A stretch of DNA of 64,000 bases from contig JAJEKV010000008.1 of NCBI GenBank assembly GCA_021234155.1, positions 15,323,328-15,387,327 of the forward strand. The letters run 5' to 3'. The DNA is from Isoetes taiwanensis (lineage: Eukaryota; Streptophyta; Lycopodiopsida; Isoetales; Isoetaceae). This document shows, one piece after another, positions 11,782 to 24,617 of the stretch. A program made the position numbers and the translations under genes. The notes beneath the pieces are model-generated. The model was given only the letters and a program-made list of their open reading frames with translations, did no database searches and was not told the origin of the DNA. Numbering within the stretch: position 1 is the stretch's first letter; every line of letters begins with the position of its first letter.

Positions 11782-12208
11782 ATGTCATTGATTCTAATAC
11801 TACTTTTCTTGATCATGGTAGCCCATCTCAAGCAATGTAAAGGAAATGGAGAAGGGGATTTGGAAGATAAAAGAAAAAGAGAAGATATGGATCTTTATGG
11901 AATGATGGAAAGACTAAGTGTGGATCGTGAATACTCGGACAGGACAACAGTTTTGGTCAAGCTTTTCTGCAGGGAAGTAGTTCAAGTATATTGCATGTTC
12001 GATCTCATCTTCATATATCATGATTACATGTCCGAAAGGCAGTTCACAAGATATAGGGAACTATACTATACACACAAACTCTTGGCAGATTTGTATGGTT
12101 CTCTGCTGTTACTTATTGATACTAAAGACTTGGACTCTTCCTTTAATGAAGCTGATGATCCATTCTGGACCACTACACCTTCGGCTCTGCAGACTTTTTT
12201 TACTCTTT
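11782..12208 (+). pseudogene. Unrecognised ORF, 3' end displaced by a retroposon
   Basis: An open frame starts at 11782 with a hydrophobic N terminus (MSLILILLFLIMV) and continues with mixed polar sequence and no domain I recognise. The frame now reads on into the inserted retroposon (12225-12704), giving a chimeric 245-codon ORF. The duplicated target sequence shows that before insertion the frame would have ended just after PNLT, with a stop immediately beyond the second target copy at about 12723. The original ORF was therefore about 148 codons. It may be a gene fragment, an old transposon piece or chance; the last 97 codons are certainly not ancestral. Confidence 0.25.
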
Positions 12209-12224
12209 CAATACCAAACTTGAC

Positions 12225-12665
12225 TCTCTTTCTTGTTAAACTCATTTCCATGCCTCCTATTTTTGCTATCCTTTGGAATACAAACTCAGTCAGTAATTGC
12301 TCAATTTTAACTCATCATCCAGTAAGAGTTTTTGGTTGGCTAAGTTTCTTTTCAGGATTTGGACACTTAAGGCAATGGAGTCTGGGGCTTCATCCTCAGC
12401 TGAAGGAAGGATACACAGTTGGGGTCGGGGTTGGTGACTGGATCGTTGAATGCCCTGGCTTCTTTTTGGGGGCCCAAAGCCTACTAAGATCATCTTTGAA
12501 CTATTTAAAGTTAATCTAATTGTCTTCTCAAGTTAAAAGTAAGCCTTTTCTCTTTTAAGGGAAGGCTACATGTACTATTACGCTTCACGGTTCATTCTTA
12601 TTTTGCTATCTTTTAGCAGAATAATGTATGGCTTTTTTTGATTAATGAAAAAAAGCAACTCTTAC

Positions 12666-12704
<39 letters not shown>
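12225..12704 (+). mobile_element. 5'-truncated poly(A) retroposon with 16-bp TSD
   Basis: About 480 bp ending in 35 A residues (12670-12704). It is flanked by CAATACCAAACTTGAC (12209-12224) and CAATACCAAATTTGAC (12705-12720), a 16-bp duplication with one mismatch. A poly(A) tail plus a TSD of 14-20 bp is the signature of L1-type target-primed reverse transcription. The body carries no intact ORF and reads like an mRNA or LINE 3' untranslated region. Whether it is a truncated LINE or a processed copy of a cellular transcript cannot be told here. Confidence 0.85.
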
Positions 12705-12705
<1 letters not shown>

Positions 12706-12724
12706 AATACCAAATTTGACCTAA

Positions 12725-14545
12725 AAGGGATATACCACAAACAAAGGCATTTTATAATACAACACCAATGTAATGGCATATTATGTGATCTATGCATCAT
12801 TCAAAGATTCAATAGTTTTTTAAGTTATACCAAAATATGGGTTGTAGGTGTAAATGCTTCACTATGTCCTATTTATATCATATTGTTAGCTTACATAGGA
12901 GCAAGCATATTATCCTCTACTAGTAATGATAACTGATATTTGTTAGTAATATTCAAGTTATTGCCAGCAGAACATCATTATTAGCGTCATTTTGTACAAT
13001 GGGTGTGTGTTAATCAACCTTTAATTGTGAGTGTGGAAATGATATAACTGATTGCAACTGTTGCTATGAAAAAGCTTATGATTCCTAAAGACTATTTGAT
13101 GTTGCAAAAAACATGGAGGGGTCCATAGTCTCTACAATAAAGAATTGTCAATGTCGATGGCCATCATAGTGGTTGTAAGGTTCTTCTTCTTCTTCCTCCT
13201 CATGTGGGACGCTAATTTTGTCATCCTCGTCGTTACTTGCAATCACTACCCCCTAACTCAGCGCTTAACGTCATGTCCTCGACGTCATGAATAACCTCAT
13301 ATTTTCTCGTATATCCTATTGTATTCTTTGGGAGTTCATAGTGAGAAAACGTGGAGGGATAGCAAACTGAAATTGTTGGTGGTAGAAGAATTCCCATGTG
13401 GCTCTACTACTTCGACGAAAGTTCATTATGTACAGACAGAGTTCCTCGCAGTAGGCCAAATTTGAAGAAGGGTAGCAAGAAGTTGCTATAATGTTCCTGC
13501 TTCCTCAAGTTAGCAATTAAAATAACAATTTGTTTTGTCCTTTGAAAATCTTGCCAAGATACGACAACATATATTTGAAATCCGTGCATATTAAATAATC
13601 TACCGACACAATGTTGAAAGCGTTCTTATATTTTGAATGCAAATTCGTACAATTGATTGGCACGTAACCATTGCAAGGGCCAGTATTTTATGCTTTCACT
13701 TGTAGATGGGGGAATGCAAATTGCATGGGGGATTACTCCTACCAACAACCTTTCATTGTAATCCCCAAACATTCACACAATGTATTTAAAACTTGATGGG
13801 GATGATTTCATCTCAAAACTTATATATGAAGACCGACAATAATAACTAACTATCACGATATTCTCATCTCTTGGTTTCTCTTCTAAAAGTTATAAAACAA
13901 GCACTTGTTATGGAAAATGTTGCTTGCCCTAAAAGACCACCAATGGACTTGTGTTGGAAACAATTGGAAGTGAGAAAATTTTAGGATTTGAAAGATATCA
14001 AAACGCTGTTACAAGTTTCCTCCATATGCGTTTATTAACTCTGGGATGGCGGGGAAGATGTATGTTCACATGCAAGAGGTGAAACTAAGAAATATAGTGC
14101 ATTGTAATTCTCAAAACATGAGGGGCAACTCCAACATTGTTGCAAGTCAAGCAGAGTACTTTTGACGTCTAAGAATAACCATTGTTTTGATAGTCTCAAC
14201 ACATTGCTTAGAACATCATCATCTGAAAATTTCAACACATTGCTTTTGACATAACCAAGTTAGATATCCCCTTTAGCAAAGATCATGGTTTGCACTATAC
14301 ACGAGATGCTCTTAATCTAACTTGAAGCAACACTGAACTTAAAGTTCACACATGGGGTGGATGGATTTGCATGTAAAACGTAGAAACTTGTTAGCCACGA
14401 CTAACAAGATTATTGACCAGATAAGGAAGCAAGAACTGGTTCAGCAGACTAATTTGGCATGTGAAGCTTCAGATTGCTTCCTTGAACCGTAAGACTGTAT
14501 GGAAGGTAAGTAAACGAAGTTGATTGGCGAGGGGAGAAAGACTGA
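12725..14545. other. AT-rich intergenic DNA
   Basis: No gene recognised. A short (TTC)n tract lies at about 13182-13200. Confidence 0.4.
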
Positions 14546-15000
14546 GTCATAATCCGAGGAAAGAAACGGACAATGCAATGAAAGAAATGGAGAAACTAAA
14601 AGCATCTATGTAAAGTGATGATAACGAATGATAGAGAAAGAATGTCGAGAGGTTGGGAGAGGAGGAAATTAGAGGTAGAAAGATGGGGAAAGACAGCGAG
14701 TGAGGAGGGGGAGACGTGCAAGCAAGGGAGGCAACAGGAGTAGGATAAGGGGAGAGAGGGTGGCGAGCGAGCAAGGAGGATGTGTGTGTGGGGCATGCGA
14801 GGAGGGCGGCGAGGTAGATGGGGGAAGGGGCGAAAGAATTTTTAACGTCCAGTGAAGAGAAGAAAGGGGCAGGGAAAATTTTGAACGTCCGGCCAGGGAA
14901 GGACGGGGCAGAGAGAATTTTTAACGTCCACGGAGAGCAGAACGGGGCAGAGGATGAAGATGGAGAGAAGGAGAGGGATAGAGATAGGCAGGCAGGAGAC
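14546..15000. repeat. GA-rich low-complexity tract with imperfect tandem units
   Basis: Strongly purine-skewed on the plus strand (GAGA/GGGAGAGG runs). At 14826-14955 three imperfect units of about 50 bp each contain GGGGC, then AATTTT-AACGTCC. The last unit reads TTTTTAACGTCCACGGAGAG, close to the complement of the LINE 3' terminus seen at 22.7 and 55.3 kb. The Ser/Pro-rich minus-strand ORF across the tract is a by-product of the base composition. Confidence 0.6.
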
Positions 15001-15841
15001 AAGGGTCATGGAAGTTGACTAGGGAACGTTTCGTTGTTTGGGACCTAGGGGGAGGGGGGGGTTATAAAAAAGAAAAACAAAAAATATTTTTGTGGGGGGT
15101 AAGGTTCGGGGCGAATATTAAAAGTCAAGGAAGACGGACCGGCGGGCAATGGGACCGACCGGGGGCCTTTTCACATTGACTCTTCTGGGGACACGTGCGC
15201 GCATTAAGGCGGCTGCTGGCCCTTTGACTCGTCTGTCCCCTTACATTATGACTGTCCCCTCCACGCCCTTCACTGTTTTTTTTTTACCCCAGTTACCCGA
15301 CCTTTTTACCCCCAGTTACCCGACCTTTTTACCTAACCCTCACGGGCTCCTCCCCCGTTCACATGCTCCGTCAGGCCGTCGCAGTTACCCCCCCGCCGTC
15401 TACTGCTTTCCCGCCCGATCACATGCTCCGTCGACTGCCGTCTTTCCGCCCGCTAAATCCTTCCCTCTGCTTCTTCTTCCCTTCCTAGCCTCCGGCCTGG
15501 AGCTCCATTCCGGTGGATTTCTTGCCTCCTTTGTTCCGCCTTTCGTATCAGAGCCCATTTCTGTGATTCTGCCCAAGATTTCATGCCGCAGCAGAGAAAT
15601 CCTGTCTCTGGGTATGGCTTTTTCTGCCTTGATTCTAAAGATAGTAGTAGCACGCTTGTAGATCTGCCAATAACGGAAGCGTGAGGCCTGGAAATCATTT
15701 CTTTTCTTTCCCCACTTATCTGACCTCACCGGAATTGAATCAAGAAAGGGATCGATTCGATACTGTTCCGAGGTCTGAATCTTGGATTGGAGCTTCAACT
15801 CAGGTTTCTGTTTGGATTGCGCAGTTGGGTTTGGATTGGAA
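15001..15841 (+). promoter_or_regulatory. Presumed promoter and pyrimidine-rich 5' leader of the F-box/MYND gene
   Basis: Directly upstream of the start codon. The region turns pyrimidine-rich from about 15230 to 15480, with two copies of CAGTTACCCGACCTTTTTAC near 15289 and 15312 and two of CACATGCTCCGTC near 15360 and 15420. C/T-rich leaders are common in plant genes. I find no clear TATA box, so the start site is not placed. Confidence 0.35.
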
Positions 15842-17434
15842 ATGAGAACCAGAGGTGGAAACTATCCTTCTCCTTCAGATGGAATTACTTTTAGTATCAG
15901 ACCCAATTTCCAGAAGCGCAGGGTTGGTAATAGAGATGCATCCTCTCGCCCTTGCAAGATTGCAAAGACATGCAGCTCCAGAAGGGCATTTTCTTCTGCA
16001 TGCTACTTCGATTTGCTTCCGGATGATATCCTCATCAATATTGCAGTAGCAGTTAGTTCTTCTGCTTCAAAAGCAGCTGATCTTATCAATACCATGCTCA
16101 TGTAAGTTTTCTGCCGTGGATCCATCTCACATCCAGCTTCTACTTTTCGCTTTCCCTCCGGCAACGGCACTAAAGCACTATTCAGAAATTTCTTGATTTC
16201 TTTGCGGATTGGTTGTATGTTACAAAATTCGATTGTTCTTGCATGCTTTGATTTTGTTTAGCAATCAATTCTTTATACTCCAAGAGATTCTGAAGCGATT
16301 TTTCTTTGTTAATATAAAGATGTCGGAGATTTTGTGCGGCAGCTACGCATCCCCAAGTTCTGGCGAGTGCGTCAATCCGATGCTTTGAAATTAAAGCAAG
16401 AAGCTGGTCTGATGGAGCACATGGATTTTTGAAGCAGTGTGCGGATGCAGGAAATGTCGAAGCATGCTACACGCTAGGCATGGTAAGAAGACATGCTTGT
16501 GATTTTAAGTACCCCTTTTTTGCATACTCTTCTCTTTAGGGGCCGAGCTGATCAGGATACATACTCTATTTCTGAACTACAGGTTCGATTTTACTGTCTA
16601 AACAATCGAGGGGGAGGGGCATCTTTGATGGCAAAGGCAGCAATGGCCCCTCATGCTGCAGCCCTTCATTCTCTAGCTGTGATACAGTTTAATGGAAGCG
16701 GTGGAACTAGAAAAGACAAGGATCTGAAAGCTGGAGTAGCCCTCTGTGCAAGAGCAGCTTCTTTGGGGCATGTTGATGCCATGAGAGAGCTTGGCCATTG
16801 CCTGCAAGATGGCTATGGAGTTGTGAAGAATGTTGCAGAGGGCAGAAGGCTTTTATTAGAGGCAAATGCTAGAGAAGCTGCTGCAGCTGTGGCTGCATCT
16901 CCCAGAAGTTTCATTGAAGCAGCTTTGCAAAGGAGTGCAAATTTAAACTGTACTAATTGTCCTCATCATAGATTCTTCTCCCTGTCTGCTTCTACCAAGG
17001 CAGATATTGTTCAAAGGGCTGTTCTAGATCACTCTGGAATGCTTTCAGGAGGTGGGCTGGAGAGGCATCCTGTTTTCAGAATCTTACAAGGTGGTGGCTG
17101 CTCTTTGTTGAGTGATTTTGGATGTAATGTTCCTCCTCCTAAGCTTCACATAGCAAACAGTTTCTTGGTTGATTGGTTTTCTCTTCACCCTCCTTCTTCA
17201 GGCTTGAGATTGTGCTCTCATGCCAATTGTGGCAGGCCTGAAACCAGAGAACATGAATTTAGAAGATGCTCTGCATGTGGCTCTGTCAACTACTGTTCAA
17301 GAGCCTGCCAAGCATTGGACTGGAAGATCAGACACAAACATGACTGTACTCCTGTAGCAGATTGGGAGGACCGCGAAGGGAACGAGGCCGACGAGGACCA
17401 TCAGGATGCTTTTGATGATATGGAGGATACTTGA
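15842..17434 (+). CDS. F-box protein with Sel1-like region and MYND zinc finger (At1g67340/At5g50450 type)
   Basis: Spliced model: exons 15842-16101, 16320-16482 and 16583-17434, with GT-AG introns of 218 and 100 bp and phases that fit, giving 424 residues. The N terminus has a basic stretch. An F-box spans about residues 53-100 (FDLLPDDILINIAV, LICRRF). Sel1-like/TPR-type helices follow at about 120-215 (QCADAGNVEACYTLGM, LGHCLQDGYGV). A MYND finger lies at about 351-396 with all Cys/His ligands visible (CSHANC, CSAC, NYCSRACQ, HKHDC), then an acidic tail. In plants this architecture belongs to presumed SCF ubiquitin-ligase substrate receptors; the MYND finger probably binds partner proteins. 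The start is the first in-frame ATG that leads directly into the conserved MRTR N terminus. Arabidopsis relatives are somewhat shorter as I recall. The gene appears intact. Confidence 0.93.
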
Positions 17435-19749
17435 AAGTGAGTTTTATGGTTGTTCATGGCTGAATTACATGCACAAGCTTGGAGCCAGGTTTAGCATCTC
17501 CTAGTTTTTTACCTATCCAACCTTGTGTATGTAATGGCATCATCTATCCCCAGTGAGCTTATTCTGTAGTCAATACTTAAAGATGGTATTCACAGGCAGC
17601 AGAAGCCATGCCAGATCTTGCATTTTTTTCTCCTGAAGATCTGGGTTTCTGAATCTGGGTTGTATTTGGCAAGTTCAAAAGGATATGTACAGATGGTTAT
17701 GTCTGTGAAGTTGGACATAGCAGTTCTTTAATCCAGCTATTTAGCATTGGATCATGAGTCAGGGTGAAATATTTTTCAATAGTGGATGTGGAATGGTAAA
17801 GCAGTGACATGTCCTTTCAAAATATATCAATCATTCACTATTTTAAATAAGGAGTGGAAATTTTCCTGGATAATAAACCATTCCATGTAGATTGGTAGGC
17901 TGGAAGTTCGGGGCGGGGCGTGATGGGAAAAATAATCTGGAATATTGGCTAAAAGAATAGAAGTTTTCATTGTCTTGCTTGTAGGAATATCTTCAGTTGA
18001 TCACTTGATGTATGCTACATCTGTGGCTTTGCTTTCTCTGTCACGCACGGCCAAGAATCAACAGACAAATTGGGCTGCTTTAAGGAGTCAACTTGTTTGC
18101 TTCCAAGTTAAGGTGCAAGAATAAAGCTTTTCTTGTGCTTGCAAGGGCTGAAACTGATGGATGTATTGCTTGGTCCAAAGGGTTGAATGGAAAAAATTTC
18201 ATGTAAAAAGCTATGCTTAAGACAAATTGCATTTTGGCTTGATGGTAGGCTGGTATCTAGGTGATGTAAAAACGTGGACTTTCCATTGCCTTCCATTCCT
18301 TATGCTTAAAAAGATATATCCCATGAATGACCTTTCTACTTGAATGGAGGGGTCCATGTGGTCTCATTCAACAAGGAACCACCCCCTTTTATTGAGGGCT
18401 CGAAAAGGCATTGCAAAATAATGTACACACTAGTCAAATATTAAATTTGTGAACAAACTTGTGACCTCATCCTTGTGTCACTCGCAAGATTTTTCGGTGG
18501 ATCTTGTTTTAGCATTTGGAGAAACATCCCCTCCCAAATAAACAAGTTGCTTTTGTATTCGCTACAAGATAACATCATCTTTTCTTTTGATTGGTTTCTA
18601 GTATTTTCAAACATCAATGCTCTCGTATTCCAATAGTTTGCTATAGCTTCACGCAAGATGTCGGAATAGTATCTACGCGTGCACACACACAAACACATGC
18701 ATACACCCACTTCTACGAGCATACACATGTACACACATATGTACACACTCACTCACTCCTCTTGTTGCGTATTTTATGTTCCTCTTAGTGCCTTCTTGTA
18801 AGTTGGGCATCTTTTTTTTAGAATATTGCCCATAGAAGAACATGTAGGAATGCATTCAACCCCAATTGCAGCCATTACGAGCTTATTATTGCGTATTAGA
18901 TAGATAAATGGATAGATAGATACAATTTTAACGTCATAATATGTAGGCCAGAGCCAGAGGCCAGTCGTCCATAAATTTTCCTTGCTCCCATGAGGAAACC
19001 GAAGAAGGGGTTTAGAAATAGTTTTCAATCATCAATTGACGCATCTCGGATAGACCTCATTGCCCCAAGTGTGAAGGGAAATGGTGGACACTAGATGATC
19101 TGTATTGGTCGGCATGAAGTGCTACACATCTATGATATTTAGCATGGTGTAATGGTTGCAGTCAAGTATCAAAAGTTTGTTTGGTTGAGTAAATTTCCAA
19201 TGTTAGATAATTTAGTCTCAGCTTGGCCCATGTATGGAGAGGGATCAAAGAGGTACGTATTGAGGTGTGCCCTGGTCGGTGCAAGTAAAACAATAGAATT
19301 GTTTATCTTTTAGTTCATGTATTATTGAATGATAGCAAGATGTTGAGATGTAAGTTGTAATGAGAGTGAGGAAGAAGATCATCAGTTATAGTTATGGTCT
19401 TGGAGCCGAAAAGAAATGATGCTATGTCTGGAGTGAAGGCCTCCATCAAAAACCACCCTTGGAGCATGTAGCTTATCAACATTTTGCAGAAGTAAATGAT
19501 TGCAAGAAGCGACTGACCACATGGATATCGACTATTAAAGTACATGAAGAAGAAAGCATTAACCCCACTACTTCACCATGGATCACATATTCACCCATGT
19601 GTCCTTATCAAGAGATATTGTTTCTTGTAAAAAGACGTTCACATTCTATATTGTATTTATCAAGAGAGAAAACAATTTTCACTCAGGGGCACTACTAGGC
19701 CACTTGCCTCCATAATCTTCAACTTAAATTTTTTTCACATTGTTGCCAC
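17435..19749. other. 3' flank of the F-box gene and intergenic DNA
   Basis: AATAAA occurs at 17872-17877 and could serve as a polyadenylation signal. A CA-rich dinucleotide-like stretch lies at about 18678-18760 and GATA repeats at 18896-18930. No other gene is recognisable. Confidence 0.4.
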
Positions 19750-19911
19750 CAAGCTTCAAGAATTGCACCTATCTTAGTTGTTGGCATATAGAACAAGAAC
19801 GTAAAAGTGCCATCAACACTATGAGCCTTCAAAGCTTCAAGAATTGCACCTATCTTGGTTGTTGGCATATAGAACAAGAATGTAGAAGCGCCATCAACCA
19901 TGCGAGCCTTC
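19750..19911 (-). repeat. Tandem duplication, 81 bp x 2, reading frame kept
   Basis: Two copies of exactly 81 bp, both containing GCTTCAAGAATTGCACCTAT and GTTGGCATATAGAACAAGAA. On the minus strand each encodes 27 codons containing FLFYMPTTKIGAILEA, so the duplication preserves the frame. The encoded motif is not one I recognise. Flanking sequence is full of stops, so this is probably a gene remnant. Confidence 0.7.
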
Positions 19912-22129
19912 AAACTTACTAATTTAAGATAAGCATATTCCTCATATTCAGCTACACCCTCTTTGCAACATGCTAAAATCTCAATTTTCTTGGTAAGTCA
20001 TGTCTACTGAGTCTGCACCCTTTTGGTGGATCTCTTTGCAAGGTGCCTCTGATCATATGCCGTTGTGCGTAGTTGTACATCCACTGGCCCAGTCACATTG
20101 GCAGAGAGCTGGAATTAAATTGAACGTACCTTGATGCGAGTCTGGTCTTTTGCCATGGGCAGTTTTCCAAGCAAAGCAAGAAATAACTGTTGTGCATGCG
20201 TTGTGGCATCTTTGCCATATGTTTCTCCACCACTGTAGGATGATATGCTTGTTTGGATATGCCATGATGGGGTGAAGCCAGAGCACTTCTTGATGGGGAG
20301 CTTTTCCCTCCATCTAGAAAATGGCCTCTTCTCCTCCTCAATGTAAAAGCATGTAGAGATGGCCCTGGGTAATTATTGCATCCCAAAATGACAGTGCCTT
20401 AGTGGTATCGTCGTTGCTCTAAAGTGAATGACTTGGTCCATAAGTTTGGTTCTCGTATTTCAGAGCTTTCTTAGTAGTAATGGTTGTACTTGCCCTGGTC
20501 TTTGTGGACATTAAAAAATCTAGAAAAGAGGCCGCCCTAATGGGTGGCCTCCTTTCTTTTGCACTAAATCCTCGGCCTACTTGGACACATGCATTCCTCT
20601 CCATACCCATGTTTCTCAAAGTACAACACCCCTATATGTTCAAGGAAATTAGCCATCGTACTCAGCATCCAATGCGTTGTGTTCATGAAATTATTGTTGC
20701 ATTGTTCGACCATCATATGCCTAGCATTTTTTGTGTCAATGCCATTTGAGTGAATATGTTGCATTATTTGGGTACCACCATAGGGCCAAGACTATATTTC
20801 TGTTGAGTCGTATTCAGTTGTGTCTATCTCAAATTCTGAACCTGTACTGGCTTAATCCATGGGACAAAATGAAAGACAATTTCAACGACCCAAAATCGTG
20901 GCTCTATAGGCTCTCTGGCTGTATGCAGGTTCAGGGTCGAATTTGGCTCCCAAATTCGTATCGAAAACGTCTGAAACAACCAAAATGGGTTCAGACTATA
21001 AAGAGGTTTCCATGGTCATCGGAAATTTGAATCATCCTTACTACAATTTTTGTTTTCCTCCAGAGCTTCATGGCGCATCCTCTGAGCTGGGCTGGGCAAG
21101 CAGGGTTAGATTCTTGCTTTTTCTGATGAGGCTAGAATACATGTTTAGAGTTCTAAGTTTATGCAGAATGCCATAGTTTATGCAAAAAATATTTACTGTT
21201 TGTATTGACAAAAGCAATTTTATTAGTACTAAATTATTTTGGTAGGGGTTCGAGTCACTGTATTTCATATTTCAAGAACTTAGGTGTATCCGTATTTTAT
21301 ATTTCAAAATCATAGGTGTCCCTAATCATAAATGATTATCATCGAAACAAAAGGCGCCCAGAAACCCCAACATAAGCTCTGGAGCATAGGATCGATATAT
21401 CTAACGACCGAAGTAGTTCACGGTGCACCGTGTTTAGAATATATAGTATGATGATTGCAACTTGGTAGAAGTTTGATCACCTGAAGCTTTTCTAATCAAG
21501 TATGGGAACAAAATAATTGACATGTTACTAATCTTACTAGAAGTTGCCCAACAAATAATACTTGATTAGGTGTGCAATGAAGTATATTTGGTGTACAAGT
21601 TGTTTCTAATTAACCTCGTCTGTTTCCTCGAGTAATGCCTCTGAAATTCTGCAAACTTTTCAGGAGCATTAGTCAGATTCTCTGCAAGTTTCCAGATTCG
21701 ATCACTTGGAGAATATCCTTCCAAGTGACAAAGTAATATGATCGCCGATGAAAAAACTTAAAGTCCAAAGTCTTCCACGCCTCCAATGCTTCGTGATCAT
21801 CAATTTTTACTAGTGGAAATAGCAAAGGAAATCGATCTAGGGAGGGATTAGATGTATATAGCTCTAATAATGAAGCATAAAATACTGGATGGAGACGAAC
21901 AGATCGAGGGAGCTCGAGCTGGAATGCGACGTCACTGACCTAAGCCGTTATCCGATAAGGATTGAGGCGCCAATAATCAAACTTGTTTTGCATGGATGTA
22001 TGGTAGGGAAGTCCCTATGCAGAAGCCAGAATAAGGTAACTAACATGAAATATAGGAGCTTCATGATGATGTAAATAATCATAATGCAGATAGTTTTTTT
22101 GTGCTCAAAGAAGATGGTGTTGAAGATCT
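19912..22129. other. Intergenic DNA without a recognised gene
   Basis: Short ORFs only. A perfect 14-bp palindrome CACGGTGCACCGTG lies near 21420. Confidence 0.4.
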
Positions 22130-22540
22130 CATTGAAGATCTGATTCTCAAGCCAAAACTCGACACTGAAATTGACATAGTCCCATTGACAATAAGAGACT
22201 AATGAGGACGATGGCCAGAGTTGAAAAAGAAATGAGCATGACCAATGGAGCATGTACAAAGTTATTATAGGCAAACTCAGTTAATGGAAGCCAATCAACC
22301 AATTATTTTGCTGGTAACTGATAAAGCACCTCAAATATTAGAGTCTGATTAATGCACTTTGCTTTCTCATTATTTTCTAGATGATGATTCGAAGTCAATG
22401 AGCGCTCGATATGCAATAGCTCTAAAAGTCGCTTCCAAAAACTTGCAGCCAACTTAGGTTCACAGGATCGAATAAACACTCGACAGAGCATGAAGCCCAG
22501 ACCAACATTGCTCTTGGCCAATTTATTCGGGAGTCTTGGC
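22130..22540 (-). mobile_element. Ty3/gypsy integrase core remnant
   Basis: Minus-strand translation gives EPKLAASFWKRLLELLHIERSL (22370-22470), NQTLIF, then after a stop WLPLTEFAYNNFVHAP (about 22240-22290). These line up with the integrase blocks DPKFTSxFW, ERVNQTLE and LPLAEFAYNNS. Both the Asp of the SDRDPKF block and the Glu of the QTDGQTE block appear replaced, and frames shift, so it cannot be functional. No LTRs were found. Confidence 0.7.
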
Positions 22541-22719
22541 TACTTCAAAAATATCCGTCCATAAGTAAATCATGACATGCCTAAAGAACCATCAAAAATA
22601 TATAAAAATCCATTAAGGAATAGATCTTAAATATCAAGATGGTCATAGTCCGACCGGATTTGCCGAGAAGATGATGTTGGCAACGTGTAAAAATATATCT
22701 TGAGCCAATTGATTATAAG

Positions 22720-22950
22720 GAAGGAAGGAAGGAAGGTATTTTTATCGTCCACGGAGACCAATCGGTCTATGGGACCCAATACAAAAGCGTCCGATTACTA
22801 CCGGATTAAAAACCCCACTAAGGGTTTTCGAAAAAAAACGCGCAGAATCAAGCTGTTCATTACAAAAGTATGCTGGGGTATCAAAAACCCCGCCCCAAAT
22901 CAGATTTTAGACCACGGATGTACTATTCTATCAAAGTATTCCACTTGTTA
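22720..22950 (-). mobile_element. LINE 3' end with (TTCC)n tail
   Basis: Plus-strand reading begins with (GGAA)n at 22720-22736, then TTTTTATCGTCCACGGAGAC and CTATGGGACCCAA. This is the complement of the terminus of the LINE at 55.2-55.3 kb. A conserved hairpin-like block (AAAACCCC...GGGTTTTCG) follows. The tail differs from those of the sister copies. Confidence 0.75.
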
Positions 22951-24617
22951 TTAGTTGGAGTTGTTACATATTTCTATTGATTACCTAATTACCATGTGCT
23001 AGTACCAGTAACACCTTAAACAAGCTGCCATATGGGGTGCTATATGAGTGCTGTCAGCATGTGTCCGGACGCCTGCTTTTGATACCCACCAGCATACTTT
23101 TGCCCTATACGAAATAAGGAAGAGATGCACGAACACTCCAATAAGGATGCATCATAAGGGCATCTCTCGAATAAACTGATGGGCAGAAGCTGGAACAAAT
23201 CGTACCCTAGAATAATATGTGATTGCTAATCAAATATTTGTGATCACCTAGCTTAGACTCACAATAGGAGCATTGGCACAAGACATCATGGCTTTCCTTG
23301 GAAAAATCAATGACGGCACGATCACAAAATCAATGGGGGGCATTACTTGAGTATGCCATTGGGCCTGTTGATGGTTGATCACTTGAGCATACTGAATATA
23401 TTCCATATTTTGATGATCAATTTGAGGAGATCTTTTAAGAAAATATCTCTACTCCTCGAAAGAATGAACTAACATCAAATAAATTGGATAACTAATTTCT
23501 GCAGCCTAGAGTTGAGAGTTGATTTAAAAAGCATCGAAGATTGGACCTCGTACCATCGAACTTCTTGGGTAGATATCGAAGGCCAGTGTATCCTCTCTTG
23601 AAGCTCTATTCTTGAGTTAAAGCTGCCGATACAACTGAGCAAGATGGGTCTACACTCTTTATAATGGCAATAGCCTCCTTACTTGCCGCAAAGTCCTCAT
23701 GAAAGGAATAGTTTTTAAACTTAGAACAGATTAAAATCAAGTAAGGGGTTCTGGTCCAAACTATCACGAACCTATGGGGAAAAAGAAAAAAGCTACTAGA
23801 AAACTTGGCAGAAAATACGAGAAGAATAAGCGAGGAATTCGCAGGAAATTGAATATGATGTGACAAAATAGCAAAGTACAAGATCAGAAGCCCAAATGGC
23901 GAGCATGAATACAAGAACAAAGGCTAGAAGGGCTCAAAGGCTGGCGTTGAATTGGAATGCCGATCCTCGTGCAAAAGGCCCCTTTATATACTGGAAAAAA
24001 GGTCTTCTTTGCAAGAATGCATGTAGGGTATCTGTGCATATTTGTGTGTCATAGTTAAAATTTATGTTAATGTGTATATAATAATCAATGGATATGTTAT
24101 TTAAATATTATAATGAATATATCGTTTAAAATATATTACTTAAATGTTACAATAAACATGTTGTTTAAAATGTTCTTTTTGCAACACGAGGTCACAAGTT
24201 CGAGCCTTGCTTCGTGCAAATTTTGGCCTTGCGATTGGAGAAGATGTAAATTTTTAATCAACAAAGCACTAAACAAATTTCAACCAACCTGTATTGTGCT
24301 GCAATTTTCCTTTTCCCATTTCGAGGTCGTTTCTGACTACCAAGACCTGTAAATTTACCAAGCATTTCCATTATGTAAGCACAAACCTCGGTGAGAAGGA
24401 ATGCAAATAACAATCCCAGCCACGACACTAAGAAACGGGGGTCCATCTGCCTGGCCATCATAGATTCCTCATGCTTACAAGAAATGATACATGAGATTTC
24501 ATGGCCCATGCCATAAAATACAAGAGATGATACATAAGATAAGATTGAAACCGTATAGGCATATATTTTAAACTTCTTGCAATCAGAAAACCTGCACACT
24601 AAAATAATGACAGTCTA
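22951..24617. other. Intergenic DNA
   Basis: No gene recognised. GTTCGAGCC at about 24199 resembles a pol III B box but no A box or SINE structure is clear. Confidence 0.35.

Noticed and set aside
14547-15002. 151-codon Ser/Pro-rich minus-strand ORF
   Set aside because: Produced by GA-rich low-complexity DNA; no domain and no splice context.
15149-15661. 170-codon plus-strand ORF upstream of the F-box gene
   Set aside because: Lies in the pyrimidine-rich leader, low-complexity Pro/Ser/Leu content, not in frame with the real start.
19740-20390. PPR gene remnant on the minus strand
   Set aside because: Short resemblances to PPR spacing do not repeat at 35-residue intervals and frames are broken.
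24185-24260. tRNA or SINE from the B-box-like GTTCGAGCC
   Set aside because: No A box at the right distance and no clover-leaf fold.
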